Source: Prochlorococcus marinus str. MIT 9313
GTDB lineage: Bacteria; Cyanobacteriota; Cyanobacteriia; PCC-6307; Cyanobiaceae
Reading direction: 5' to 3'
NCBI RefSeq assembly: GCF_000011485.1
Contig: NC_005071.1
Coordinates: 558,001-622,000 of the forward strand
DNA length: 64,000 bases
Shown one piece after another: positions 7,605-16,272 of this stretch. Positions within the stretch are counted from its first letter, which is position 1. Each line of letters starts with the position of its first letter. The notes under the pieces are model-generated. The model ran no database searches and was not told the DNA's origin. It saw only the letters and a list, made by a program, of their open reading frames with translations. A program made the position numbers and the translations under genes.

Positions 7605-9134
7605 TTGCCCCGAACGAAAACAGCTACAACCAAAGCAAAGGCAGCCCCACTTAGACGTGCTGGTCGCACAGCCTCCCCGCCAAGGCGGCGACGGCGGCCT
7701 CAGCGTAGGAGATCTCAGCTATCCAAACGCTTACTTTTGATTGGGTTGCCGCTCACTGTTTTTGCTGGTCTTGTGGCTCTGGCTCCGAAAGCACCCGAAC
7801 GCTTCAACCCAAGTCAAGTCGTCCCAGAGAGCATTAAGAGACAAGTGAAAGCTCCCTTTCGCTATCGACCAAACGATGATGTGTACGCACTCGATTTTGA
7901 TCCACGTAAAGTGAAGTTCGGCCTTCTTGAAGGCTGGGATAGAGAACAGGACGCTTTCCAGGACTCCTCTTCACTGGCATTTGTCTCTGGTCCGATGTAT
8001 GAGCGGCATGTCGACATTGGTGGCCAAGAGATCACAGTTCCCCTTGGAGATCTCAAGTTGGGTCAACGCGTCTGGAGAAGTCGTAATCGCGCTGCCTCCA
8101 TCCAACGCGCCTACATAGGCATTCGCTACAACGGCAGAGTTGACTTCGGTTACGGACAACTAACAGCCAATCGTGCCTCCACCTACGACACCTTTGTCGG
8201 TGGACTACACAGCATTTACAACGATTTTGAAGTGCCTCCTCCTAGCTACAAGGGCGCATACAGCATCAGCATGGGCCAGCGGATCCGCTACTACCTTCCT
8301 CGCATCAGGATGATCATGGGCCTGCGACAAGACGGGCGTATAGAGGTATTAATGAGCAGAGATGGGTTAACCCTTGAACAGAGCAAGGATTTAGCCCGTA
8401 GCCGTGGCCTTGTGGCGGCTTACATGCCAGACCATGCCTCCAAGAGTCGTTTGATCATTCCAGGCGTCAAGGGCTTCACGGAGGATGACGCCAATTGGAT
8501 AAGCGGTGGTGTCACTAGCTTTGTGCATGTTCCCTATCTCCTGAGGCTCAGTGAACGGCGCTTCCAACTTCAGGGCACCTTGGCAGCCTCTCTCAGCCCC
8601 AGGATTGATGGGGCGCAAGACTGCAATGGAGTTAATTGCCAACAATGGCCGGGCGGAAGACTGTTCGACCGGGCCCTAGCTGGACTGAATCGATTGATCG
8701 AGCAAGGTGTGGAGCCCATCGCCAGGATGATCTGGGCGCCCAAGCCCGGCACTACCATTCCCAGCGATAGCCAAAGCACTTTTCTGGCTCGTAATAGTGA
8801 TCGAGCTCCTTTACGGGAACCGCCGATTACGGCAGATCCACTGGTATTGCTCGAAACGCCCGAAAAGTTCGATTCACCCTCGAATCTTCAAGATAACGAT
8901 CCCTTGAGAACGGATCTGGAATGGGGCAACCCCCTGCTTCCACCGGATCTGCCACCACCTTTGTTGCTTCGGGAAGGCGAGGCCCTGCCTCCAGCCCAGG
9001 AGATCCATCAACGAAGAGACCCGATCTATGACAATCCAGCCGAAATCGAGCCACCCCCACTGATCGGAGTTCCACCACTACCGCTATTACCTCCACCACC
9101 GCTGTCTGCATCAGAGGTAGGACTGATCAATTAA
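7605..9134 (+). CDS. Membrane-anchored hypothetical protein with proline-rich tail
   Basis: 509 residues from a TTG start; an in-frame stop at 7590-7592 excludes any earlier start. The first 40 residues are extremely basic (runs of Arg around residue 27-35). One membrane helix follows (LLLIGLPLTVFAGLVALA), which predicts a cytoplasmic basic tail and a large extracytoplasmic domain. That domain has aromatic and Gly-rich segments (RVDFGYGQL, VGGLHSIYNDF) and an Asp/Cys loop with two Cys (DCNGVNC). The last 100 residues are rich in proline and acidic residues, ending in a polyproline stretch, suggesting an extended linker or wall-interacting tail. I recognise no named family. No neighbour is close enough to suggest an operon. 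Confidence 0.7.
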   Translation: MPRTKTATTKAKAAPLRRAGRTASPPRRRRRPQRRRSQLSKRLLLIGLPLTVFAGLVALAPKAPERFNPSQVVPESIKRQVKAPFRYRPNDDVYALDFDPRKVKFGLLEGWDREQDAFQDSSSLAFVSGPMYERHVDIGGQEITVPLGDLKLGQRVWRSRNRAASIQRAYIGIRYNGRVDFGYGQLTANRASTYDTFVGGLHSIYNDFEVPPPSYKGAYSISMGQRIRYYLPRIRMIMGLRQDGRIEVLMSRDGLTLEQSKDLARSRGLVAAYMPDHASKSRLIIPGVKGFTEDDANWISGGVTSFVHVPYLLRLSERRFQLQGTLAASLSPRIDGAQDCNGVNCQQWPGGRLFDRALAGLNRLIEQGVEPIARMIWAPKPGTTIPSDSQSTFLARNSDRAPLREPPITADPLVLLETPEKFDSPSNLQDNDPLRTDLEWGNPLLPPDLPPPLLLREGEALPPAQEIHQRRDPIYDNPAEIEPPPLIGVPPLPLLPPPPLSASEVGLIN

Positions 9135-9253
9135 CAGTTCAATCAATCGTTTTCATAGCAGGCTCCTAACGATAAGGACTTGCCAATTTGAATCGTGTTG
9201 AATTCCCTATGCCTCAAGATTGGCTATTGCATATTCGCGAGCTTCGATAGGCA

Positions 9254-9724
9254 CTAGTCACCCTGCATTGATAAAGCTCGAACAACATCACCCCGGGTAA
9301 TCACCCCAACAAGTTTGCGCTGATCGTTGATGACAAATAAGCGCTGCGTACTGCGGTCATGGAGCATGGCGGCGGCCCTTGGTAATGGAAGTGCTTCATT
9401 GCAGGTATGGGTGTCGCTGCGCATCAAGTCGTTGACGCTAGTACCAAGCACTTGGTGAACTTGCTTATCCCAGTTAAGGGGGTTGCGCAAGTAGATAACA
9501 CTGTCGAGCAGTAACACATACGGACCAGCATCAACGCCGCTCTCGCGCACCATCAGATCTTGCTCAGTGAGTTCCCCCACAAGCGTGCCATCGTCGTTGA
9601 CAACTGGCAGGCCACTGATGTGGTGATCACTCAGTAGTTGAACAGCCTCCTGCAGAGATGTGGCTGGCACGACACTGAGAACCGGCGTTGACATGACATC
9701 CTTCACCGTCTGCTGGAGCACCAT
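9254..9724 (-). CDS. Tandem CBS-domain protein
   Basis: 156 residues made almost wholly of two CBS motifs. The first begins VKDVMSTPVLSV and has HISGLPVVNDDG-LVGELTEQDL. The second begins VNDLMRSDTHTC and ends RLFVINDQRKLVGVITRGDVVRAL. CBS pairs bind adenosine nucleotides and usually sense energy charge. Stand-alone pairs in cyanobacteria and plastids (CBSX type) have been linked to thioredoxin control. A 35-residue insertion lies between the two motifs. The gene is divergent from pgsA, with only 32 bases between the starts, so their promoters overlap. Confidence 0.88.
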   Translation of the reverse strand: MVLQQTVKDVMSTPVLSVVPATSLQEAVQLLSDHHISGLPVVNDDGTLVGELTEQDLMVRESGVDAGPYVLLLDSVIYLRNPLNWDKQVHQVLGTSVNDLMRSDTHTCNEALPLPRAAAMLHDRSTQRLFVINDQRKLVGVITRGDVVRALSMQGD

Positions 9725-9756
9725 GAATCACATGCAAGTTCATTCATTCTGAGCCT

Positions 9757-10326
9757 GTGAGTGCACCATCCCGCCTCGGTTCACCATCAACACTGAGAAG
9801 ATCGGCAAATGCTCTAACCGTGGGGAGGTCTGTCGCAGGTCTCCCCCTGGTGTTGTTGCTTCAATTGGGTCAGCCTGCTCTGGCATGGGTGTTGTTGTTG
9901 CTGGCAGGGCTTAGCGACGCCGCCGATGGCTGGCTGGCCCGCAGAGCTGGTGGTGGTAGCAGCTGGGGCGCTCGCCTGGACCCGCTTGCTGACAAGCTTC
10001 TTCTAGCAGCACCAATGATCTGGCTGGCCAGCAACGAAGCCTTGCCTGTTTGGTCGATCTGGTTACTGCTGGCCAGGGAACTACTGATTTCCGGTTGGCG
10101 TGCTCAAGCCTCATCTGGTGCTCCTGCTTCTTGGGGAGGTAAAGCAAAGACGATCCTTCAATTCCTAAGCATGCTGCTGTTGTTGTGGCCGCCTAGTTGG
10201 GGAAGCCACAACTTTTGCCTAAATATGCAGCACCTGGGCTGGTGGTTGTTCTGGCCATCTCTGATCCTGGCGTTTAGCTCTGCGGTGGCATACATCAAAC
10301 CCCGATCAAGGATTGATCGGCACTGA
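9757..10326 (+). CDS. pgsA: CDP-diacylglycerol-glycerol-3-phosphate 3-phosphatidyltransferase
   Basis: Integral membrane enzyme that makes phosphatidylglycerol phosphate, precursor of phosphatidylglycerol, which photosystems need. The CDP-alcohol phosphotransferase signature is complete: D54-A-A-D57-G-W-L-A-R62, then G71, D75 and D79, which bind the metal ions and CDP. Several hydrophobic helices flank it. The start is a GTG at 9757. The 3' end overlaps the convergent epimerase gene by 32 bases, and a 7-base hairpin lies within the overlap. The length of 189 residues is normal. Other CDP-alcohol transferases share the motif, but size and context favour PgsA. Confidence 0.88.
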   Translation: MSAPSRLGSPSTLRRSANALTVGRSVAGLPLVLLLQLGQPALAWVLLLLAGLSDAADGWLARRAGGGSSWGARLDPLADKLLLAAPMIWLASNEALPVWSIWLLLARELLISGWRAQASSGAPASWGGKAKTILQFLSMLLLLWPPSWGSHNFCLNMQHLGWWLFWPSLILAFSSAVAYIKPRSRIDRH

Positions 10327-11215
10327 AATCTGGTTCAGCCGTTGGCTTCAAGGAGTAGTCGTTGCAGTAGCTATCTTCGAGGCCAGTCTCAAGGTCAAAG
10401 CGTGGCTGCCATGCCAATTCCCGCTCCACCCTGGTGATATCGGTAAGGAAATGACTCAGCCTTAGCGGGAAGGCCTTACGAGCTTTGGGATTCAGGCCTG
10501 AAGGATCAAAAGAACGAAGCTCAACGGCATTTGGATCTTTGCCACAAGCCCTTGCTGCCGCTGCAATCAAGCCCCTGAAGGTGATACCACGCTTGCTGGA
10601 ACAGTTGTAAATGCGATTCGTTGCTGTCTCCACCTCAAGGGAACGAACCATGGCATCAGCCAGATCAACAACATGCCCCAATTGGGTGATGGTGGTGCCA
10701 TCTCGTGGCAAAGGAACCGGTCGATTATGGACGATACGATCGAAAAACCAACGTTCAATTGGGTTGTAATTACCAGGACCATAGATATAAGTAGGTCGGA
10801 AACTGGTAAAGGGAATTCCTTGCTGAAGCAGCCATGATTCGGTCTGAGCCTTGCCGGCATGACGACTGTTCGGGTCGGTTGCACTCTCCTCATTCAGTGG
10901 CCACTCCTCGGAATCTGCATAGACGCCAGCGGAACTGACATAGAGGAAACGATGCTTTGGCTCTCCTGTACAGGCCACCACCCTTTGACTGTCTTCAAGC
11001 TTGCGCCCTGAGCTGTCGACGATGACATCGAAGCTTCGGCCTTGAAGACGACTCAGCCCCTCAGGAGTGGTTCGATCACCACTGAGATGTTCCACACCAT
11101 CTGGTAAAGAATGGCGGCCTCGTGTGAATAACGTGAGCGCATGGCCTTGGGCCTGAAGTCGAGTAACCAGAGGCTTGCCGACAAATCGGGTTCCCCCCAT
11201 GATCAGAATCTTCAA
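10295..11215 (-). CDS. NAD-dependent epimerase-like protein (CSP41-like)
   Basis: An atypical short-chain dehydrogenase of about 306 residues. It begins KILIMGGTRFVGKPL, the glycine-rich cofactor loop in the altered GGTRFVG form shared with plastid CSP41 proteins. It continues with FLYVSSAGVYAD and PTYIYGPGNYNPIERWFFDR, typical of this group. CSP41 proteins bind plastid RNA and ribosomes; whether this one does so or acts on a nucleotide sugar is unknown. The frame extends to 11338, but that would run through the divergent hisA start. A TTG at 11215 places the glycine loop at the N-terminus as expected, so I prefer it. It is divergent from hisA and overlaps pgsA at its 3' end. Confidence 0.82.
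   Translation of the reverse strand: MKILIMGGTRFVGKPLVTRLQAQGHALTLFTRGRHSLPDGVEHLSGDRTTPEGLSRLQGRSFDVIVDSSGRKLEDSQRVVACTGEPKHRFLYVSSAGVYADSEEWPLNEESATDPNSRHAGKAQTESWLLQQGIPFTSFRPTYIYGPGNYNPIERWFFDRIVHNRPVPLPRDGTTITQLGHVVDLADAMVRSLEVETATNRIYNCSSKRGITFRGLIAAAARACGKDPNAVELRSFDPSGLNPKARKAFPLRLSHFLTDITRVERELAWQPRFDLETGLEDSYCNDYSLKPTAEPDFSADQSLIGV
10302..10320. repeat. Hairpin inside the pgsA/epimerase convergent overlap
   Basis: CCGATCA, five bases, TGATCGG: a perfect 7-base stem placed within the overlapping coding ends of two convergent genes. There is no T-run. It may reduce read-through in both directions. Confidence 0.4.
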
Positions 11216-11318
11216 AACAGCTGAATCATCAAACGCGCATATTGAAGCGCGTTCGATCAGCAACTGAAGGCCCTTCGCCCTGCAGGATGGAGGTCTAAGG
11301 CAACGTTCTTTGCCAATC

Positions 11319-12086
11319 ATGGAGATCATCCCAGCCATCGACCTACTGGACAGCGTGTGCGTGCGACTTCACCAGGGGGACTACGAGAAGGTGACTCGCT
11401 TCAGCGAGGACCCCGTTGATCAAGCCCTTAGCTGGCAGAAGCAGGGGGCAACTCGCCTACACCTGGTGGATCTCGATGGCGCCAAATCTGGTGAGCCGGT
11501 CAACGATTCCTGTGTGCGAGCTATTACCTCTGCCCTCAATATTCCTGTCCAGCTCGGGGGTGGTGTGCGCACTCTCGAACGAGCCGAAGAACTCCTCGCC
11601 TACGGCCTTGAACAAGTCATCCTTGGCACCGTGGCAATAGAGCAACCCCAGCTAGTGAAACAGCTTGCCCAAAGGAATCCCGGTCGGATTATCGTCGGCA
11701 TCGATGCCAAAAACGGCAAGGTGGCAACGCGAGGATGGATTAGCCAAAGCGAGGTGAATGCAACAGACTTAGCCTCCGATTTCAATGCTGCCGGTATCGC
11801 CGCAATCATCAGCACAGACATTGCAACTGATGGAACCCTTGAAGGGCCGAACCTAGAGTCACTACGTGCAATGGCAAACGCCAGCAGCGTTCCAGTAATC
11901 GCCTCCGGAGGCGTGGGTTGCATGGCCGATCTACTTAGTCTGCTGGCTCTTGAACCCTATGGAGTGAGTGGGGTGATTGTGGGAAGAGCTCTCTACGACG
12001 GCAAGGTGGATCTAAAAGAAGCAATCCGAGCCATTGGCGATGGCCGACTGCAGGACCCACCAACTAGCAAACCACTGATGGCATGA
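11319..12086 (+). CDS. hisA: Phosphoribosylformimino-5-aminoimidazole carboxamide ribotide isomerase
   Basis: Histidine biosynthesis isomerase that opens the ribose of ProFAR to PRFAR. It is a TIM barrel of 255 residues beginning [10 protein letters not shown], with the catalytic aspartate of the first strand. The phosphate-binding loops are LGGGVRT and ASGGVG, and the mid-barrel [16 protein letters not shown] with [13 protein letters not shown] carries the second catalytic aspartate and substrate contacts. The ATG at 11319 is the conserved start; a TTG nine bases earlier is unlikely. It is divergent from the epimerase, with about 100 bases between starts, and the next rightward gene is a Fur-family regulator. 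Confidence 0.96.
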   Translation: MEIIPAIDLLDSVCVRLHQGDYEKVTRFSEDPVDQALSWQKQGATRLHLVDLDGAKSGEPVNDSCVRAITSALNIPVQLGGGVRTLERAEELLAYGLEQVILGTVAIEQPQLVKQLAQRNPGRIIVGIDAKNGKVATRGWISQSEVNATDLASDFNAAGIAAIISTDIATDGTLEGPNLESLRAMANASSVPVIASGGVGCMADLLSLLALEPYGVSGVIVGRALYDGKVDLKEAIRAIGDGRLQDPPTSKPLMA

Positions 12087-12136
12087 GGACCTTGGACTAT
12101 GAATTGACCTTGCTGGAGCCGTAAATTGAATTCATT

Positions 12137-12153
12137 ATCACTTCAGTTGTGAT
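12137..12153 (+). promoter_or_regulatory. Inverted repeat overlapping the Fur-family start codon
   Basis: ATCAC, seven bases, GTGAT, with a preceding TTCATT. It covers the start codon of the Fur-family gene. The AT-rich ATTATCA half resembles half of a Fur/Zur-type operator. It may be an autoregulatory site; the match is partial. Confidence 0.3.
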
Positions 12154-12616
12154 GCACACCGCTCCCAAGATCAGCGGCTCAAGTGCTGAGCGGGATGAAG
12201 ATGGAGTGCAGGGAGCCTTCGAACGCTGCCGGCAGCTTGGGATGCGACTAAGCCGTCAGCGGCGCATGGTGCTGGATCTCCTCTGGAGTGAAGCCACTCA
12301 TCTCAGTGCTCGCGATATCTTTCAAAAGCTCAACACCTGTGGACGGTCCATTGGTCACACATCCGTCTATCAGAACCTGGAGGCACTTCAATCAGCAGGA
12401 CTGATCGAATGTCTCGATCGAGCCAATGGTCGCCTATACAGCTACCGAAGCGATCCTCATAGCCACCTCACTTGCATAGAGACCGGCAACATCACAGACC
12501 TTGATATAGAACTCCCTGAGGATTTGCTCGATCAAATCGAGGCCAAAACTGGTTACTGCATTCACTCCTACACCCTTCAACTCAGCGGTCGGCCAGCATG
12601 TAATAACCACGACTAA
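12149..12616 (+). CDS. Fur-family metalloregulator
   Basis: 155 residues. The N-terminal winged helix has the family's core: LSRQRRMVLDLLW, then HLSARDIFQKL and GHTSVYQNLEALQSAGLIEC, matching the Fur/PerR/Zur recognition helix. The C-terminal dimerisation domain has HSHLTC and a late GYCIHSYTLQLSG. The first structural-zinc CxxC pair is reduced to one cysteine (CIET), and the second appears only as a lone Cys near the end, so structural zinc binding is likely weakened, as in some PerR/Irr-like members. Which metal or peroxide it senses is uncertain. GTG (12149) and ATG (12152) are adjacent possible starts, and an inverted repeat overlaps them, suggesting autoregulation. Confidence 0.85.
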   Translation: MMHTAPKISGSSAERDEDGVQGAFERCRQLGMRLSRQRRMVLDLLWSEATHLSARDIFQKLNTCGRSIGHTSVYQNLEALQSAGLIECLDRANGRLYSYRSDPHSHLTCIETGNITDLDIELPEDLLDQIEAKTGYCIHSYTLQLSGRPACNNHD

Positions 12617-12687
12617 AAACATCAAGATCTCAACGGACTGGAGGATTTGCCTAACGCTCGTTACCTTGATGGCATAAGCCTTGTGCC

Positions 12688-14364
12688 GTGGTGAATTTGG
12701 CGGACAGCACATCCACTCAGATCCTGTTGCTGGCTCCCGATCTGCTCGGTGAATCCTTAGCGTTGCAGCTCAGCAGTGCAAACCCAAACCTGGATGTCAT
12801 TCTGCGGACGGACCAGCTGAGTCGTCATCCAGTCCTAGTGATCTTGTCGGTTGAGAGTCTCGAAACTCTCAGCACATTGCAACTGGAACTCAAAAGACTT
12901 CAGGAGCATTGGCAACCTGCGCCAGTAATGCTGATCCTTCCGGCCCAGCTTCGTTTCAATGCAAACGAGTTGTTGAGCCTCGATTGTCCAGGCCTACTTC
13001 AAGACCCCGATCTGGCCACATTGCAGGCTGCTATCACCACTCTTTGTGGCGGTGGCAGAGTTGTGAGACTCAATGCTGCCCCCGACTCCCAAGACAGCAT
13101 TCCCCAAGCAACGATGGGGCTTGGTCAGTGGCTGTTGGTGAGTGGTCTCCAGCAGATCGACAACGATCTGAGGTTGATCGAAGCATTCCTCAACCCACCG
13201 CCCAAAAATGAACTGTTTCGTCTTTTGATGGAAGGGCGCCAGCGGGAACTCCGTAGTGCAAGAGATTTTTTGTTATGGATTTGGGGCCCGCTGCAAGTGG
13301 GTCTACGCAACCCTGTCCTCCCAAATCGGCCATCCCAAAAGGCACGCATCAATTTCGATTTCGATGCTTCAAGACAGATCTCAGCAGAAGCTGCCGGAAC
13401 GGTTATCTGCCTCAGTGAACGGAACGCAGTGGCGGTATGGGGAGCGATCCGTCAGCGGCTTAGCGATTCCGTAGAAAAAGGACTCAGAAATTCAACAGGC
13501 AGCCTGCTAGCGATTGAAAGCCTCAATCCTGAGCGACGTCGTGACCTACTCCTTGCCCTTTTGAACCAATTGGATCATGTGCTGAAAAAGCTGCGTCAAC
13601 CCAACAGTACCGAGACCCCACTCAATGACTCCTGGCTGACGCTCGAATCTGAACTACGTGAACAAGCCCTGCGATCTATGGCAGGTAATTACGTCAGACT
13701 TCCTCGAGGTGGTGAACTCAAACCAGTGGCAGATCAATTGCTTGCCACTGCCGATCTCAAGGGAATTGATCAAGAACTTCCAGACCCCCAGAGAATGCTG
13801 GCTCCATTGCTGCTCGACAGACCCGTGCTTGTTGAGGGGCAGCTGCTGCCGGCAGATTCCCCTCGTGCCTTACTGCAACTCGAAATGTTGGTGGGTAACT
13901 GGCTCGTACGAACCGCTGAAATAATCAGTGCCGAAGTTCTCGGAACCTGTGGGGAGTGGCCCGAACTACGCCGATTCCTACTCAACCAGCACTTGATCTC
14001 CACACGAGAACTCGAGCGATTGCGTAATCAACTCAATAGTCAGGCCCGTTGGCAAAACTGGATTCAAAGACCAATCCAGCTCTACGAAAGTAAACGACTC
14101 CTCTACAGGTTGCGAGACGGCATTATCGAGCCATTACTGCTCACCGAACCTCGTGATGAAGAACTCAGCCAGCTTGGTTGGTGGCAGCAGCAAGTTGCTC
14201 TATTGCTCGAAGCCCGCGATGCTCTGGCACCCTCAATGCAATCCCTGATCAAACGCATCGGTGATCTCATGGTGGTCGTGCTTACGCAGGTATTAGGCCG
14301 TGCTATTGGTCTGGTTGGACGAGGAATCGCGCAGGGAATGGGACGCAGCCTGAGAGGTGGCTAA
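12688..14364 (+). CDS. DUF3685 family protein (Ycf55-like)
   Basis: 558 residues. The first 120 resemble a degenerate response-regulator receiver (QILLLAPDLLGESLALQL, then PVLVILSVE and APVMLILPAQ) that lacks the phosphoacceptor aspartate pattern. The rest is a large, mostly helical domain with conserved Trp and Arg segments (RELRSARDFLLWIWGP; GCCEWPELRRFLL-like sequence near 430). This fits the cyanobacterial DUF3685 family, whose red-algal plastid relatives are called Ycf55; the function is not established. A GTG start is used. The gene begins the long rightward series that runs to proB and beyond, with a 32-base gap to the next gene. Confidence 0.75.
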   Translation: MVNLADSTSTQILLLAPDLLGESLALQLSSANPNLDVILRTDQLSRHPVLVILSVESLETLSTLQLELKRLQEHWQPAPVMLILPAQLRFNANELLSLDCPGLLQDPDLATLQAAITTLCGGGRVVRLNAAPDSQDSIPQATMGLGQWLLVSGLQQIDNDLRLIEAFLNPPPKNELFRLLMEGRQRELRSARDFLLWIWGPLQVGLRNPVLPNRPSQKARINFDFDASRQISAEAAGTVICLSERNAVAVWGAIRQRLSDSVEKGLRNSTGSLLAIESLNPERRRDLLLALLNQLDHVLKKLRQPNSTETPLNDSWLTLESELREQALRSMAGNYVRLPRGGELKPVADQLLATADLKGIDQELPDPQRMLAPLLLDRPVLVEGQLLPADSPRALLQLEMLVGNWLVRTAEIISAEVLGTCGEWPELRRFLLNQHLISTRELERLRNQLNSQARWQNWIQRPIQLYESKRLLYRLRDGIIEPLLLTEPRDEELSQLGWWQQQVALLLEARDALAPSMQSLIKRIGDLMVVVLTQVLGRAIGLVGRGIAQGMGRSLRGG

Positions 14365-14396
14365 TTCCCACACTTTCGAGGCAATCAAGCGCCAAA

Positions 14397-14966
14397 ATGA
14401 GCATTAAACATCTCCGTGTACTGCCCATGACCCATCTGCTCAAAGCACTCCTGAGCTTGGGTCTGGCCATTCTTCTGATGGTGCCCCCAGTCCAAGCCAT
14501 CCGAGATGACGATGCCTACGACGGCAACATCTTTCCGATCTATGCGGGTGATGGTTCATTGGGTTACGGGCAAGCAACAAACCTTCCCGAAGCCCTTAGA
14601 GAGAAGCGCACAAGTGTGATCGTGTTTTATCTCGATGACAGCGCCGTCTGCAAGGCTTTCTCGCCTGTGGTTTCAACAATTAACTTGATATGGAGAGATT
14701 CCATTGATCTGATCCCATTGACCACAGACGAGTTTCAAGGACGAACAAGCAACGATCCCCATGAAGAGTCTTATTACTGGCATGGACGCATCCCTCAAGT
14801 GGTGGTGATCGATGGTCAAGGCGAGGTGCTACTCGATCAAGAAGGCCAAGTTTCACTCGATGAAATCAATGATGCAATCAGTACTGCTACAGGCCTAAGT
14901 AAACCAATTGATTCTCTTAAAATCGACAGCTTCAATGAGTACAACAGCTTCATGGTGAAAGAATAA
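14397..14966 (+). CDS. Exported thioredoxin-fold protein without CxxC
   Basis: 189 residues with a signal peptide or membrane anchor (LLKALLSLGLAILLMV, then VQA). The mature part has thioredoxin-like elements: KRTSVIVFYLDDSAVCKAFSPVV at the place of the active site, and a later RIPQVVVIDGQGEVLLDQEG that carries the cis-proline strand. The active-site pair is replaced by a single cysteine, so it cannot do classic dithiol exchange; a chaperone or assembly role at the thylakoid or periplasmic side is more likely. It starts 32 bases after the DUF3685 gene and is probably in the same transcript. Related cyanobacterial proteins are uncharacterised. Confidence 0.72.
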   Translation: MSIKHLRVLPMTHLLKALLSLGLAILLMVPPVQAIRDDDAYDGNIFPIYAGDGSLGYGQATNLPEALREKRTSVIVFYLDDSAVCKAFSPVVSTINLIWRDSIDLIPLTTDEFQGRTSNDPHEESYYWHGRIPQVVVIDGQGEVLLDQEGQVSLDEINDAISTATGLSKPIDSLKIDSFNEYNSFMVKE

Positions 14967-15047
14967 GGCGCTAAAGTACTGCTATCAGCATCAACCACCC
15001 TTTACGCTGCGCGCCAGGTCCCCCGGTCTAGTAAGCCGGCTGCTCCA

Positions 15048-16214
15048 ATGACTTGCCTGCTTGAGCTGCTCCTACTGCTGGGTCTTGGTGTGTTTTGGCT
15101 CGAACTGAGGCATCGCCTGAGGCCCGCCTCCCCTCTGAGCCTCAGGGCGCTCGACTTCAACGTCAAGCAAAGCAACTCTGATCTTGATGTAGAAATCTGG
15201 CTGGAGATCAGCAACCCCCATCCGCGCATGGAAGTGATGGTGCCTGAGTTGCAAATTAACCCTGTTCTGCTTGGCAAAGCCGATCTAAGTGAAGTCAAGT
15301 TGAGCACAAAGATCACCCCATATCATCCAGATGAAAAGGCTCGCGATGATGGTTACTGGGCGGCCTACATTGTCAAAGGCCACAAAAGCACGAGGGTGCA
15401 GGTGAACCTGCGCCTGCAGAACAGCAAAAGCAGCGATTTGAAAACCAGTGCTGACAGCATTTGGGTAGATGTCAACTGGGTGAACTACGGCCCCTTTGGT
15501 CGGCTGAAGCGTCGTCAAGGTGTCCTGGTGCCACTCCATCAGCCAGAACCTCTCCAACCCTCTGAAGTCAGCTTCCAAGCTGGCGATTGCTGTGAGGTGT
15601 TACCTCTGAAAACCCATTTGCTTGGCACCCTCGATAACACTGTTGAGATCTTGCGTGACTACGCCAAGCCGCATCTACGCCCCGGAGATGTCCTCACGAT
15701 CGGGGAAACCCCGGTGGCGATTATGCAAGGGCGCTATCACCACCCGAGCACAGTCAACCCTGGATGGCTCGCCCGGTTCCTTTGCCGAGCCTTTCATCCC
15801 ACAAGCAGTCTTGCTACTGCTTGTGGGCTACAGAGCTTAATTAATCTGGTAGGGCCAACCAGAGTGCTACTGGCATGGATAGTTGGCCTAATTCTGAAAA
15901 CGCTAGGTATCAAAGGAGGCTTCTATCGACTTGCTGGCGAACAGGCACGTCTAATTGATGACATCACAGGAACCACTCCTCCATACGATCAAACGATCGT
16001 GCTTGGGCCCCTCGCGCCAACAAAGCTCTGCAGACAAGCAGCCGCTGAGTTGGGAGTTGGCGTTGCCATCGTTGATGTCAATGATCTCGGCCGGGTCAAG
16101 GTTCTGGCCTCTAGTGATGGTTGCGATGAAACCCTTCTCAAGAAAGCTCTGCGTCCGAACCCAGCCGGTAATGCCAATGAACGCACGCCTCTGGTCTTGG
16201 TCCGACCCAATTGA
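15048..16214 (+). CDS. F420-0:gamma-glutamyl ligase-like protein
   Basis: 388 residues. An N-terminal hydrophobic anchor (LLELLLLLGLGVFWLEL) precedes a strand-rich region that looks like a LEA/immunoglobulin-type domain (LEISNPHPRMEVMVPEL). The C-terminal half resembles the CofE family: RPGDVLTIGETPVAIMQGR, then IDDITGTTPPYDQTIVLGP and GVAIVDVNDLGRVKVL. Cyanobacteria of this type do not use F420 widely, so the true substrate of this family here is uncertain. The anchor plus strand-rich domain is an arrangement usual for cyanobacterial copies but not for archaeal CofE. It lies in the rightward gene series. Confidence 0.75.
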   Translation: MTCLLELLLLLGLGVFWLELRHRLRPASPLSLRALDFNVKQSNSDLDVEIWLEISNPHPRMEVMVPELQINPVLLGKADLSEVKLSTKITPYHPDEKARDDGYWAAYIVKGHKSTRVQVNLRLQNSKSSDLKTSADSIWVDVNWVNYGPFGRLKRRQGVLVPLHQPEPLQPSEVSFQAGDCCEVLPLKTHLLGTLDNTVEILRDYAKPHLRPGDVLTIGETPVAIMQGRYHHPSTVNPGWLARFLCRAFHPTSSLATACGLQSLINLVGPTRVLLAWIVGLILKTLGIKGGFYRLAGEQARLIDDITGTTPPYDQTIVLGPLAPTKLCRQAAAELGVGVAIVDVNDLGRVKVLASSDGCDETLLKKALRPNPAGNANERTPLVLVRPN

Positions 16215-16272
16215 CCACAATGGAAGACATGGTCAAGCTGGATAAGATTCAAATGAAGGCATTGGTCGAGGC

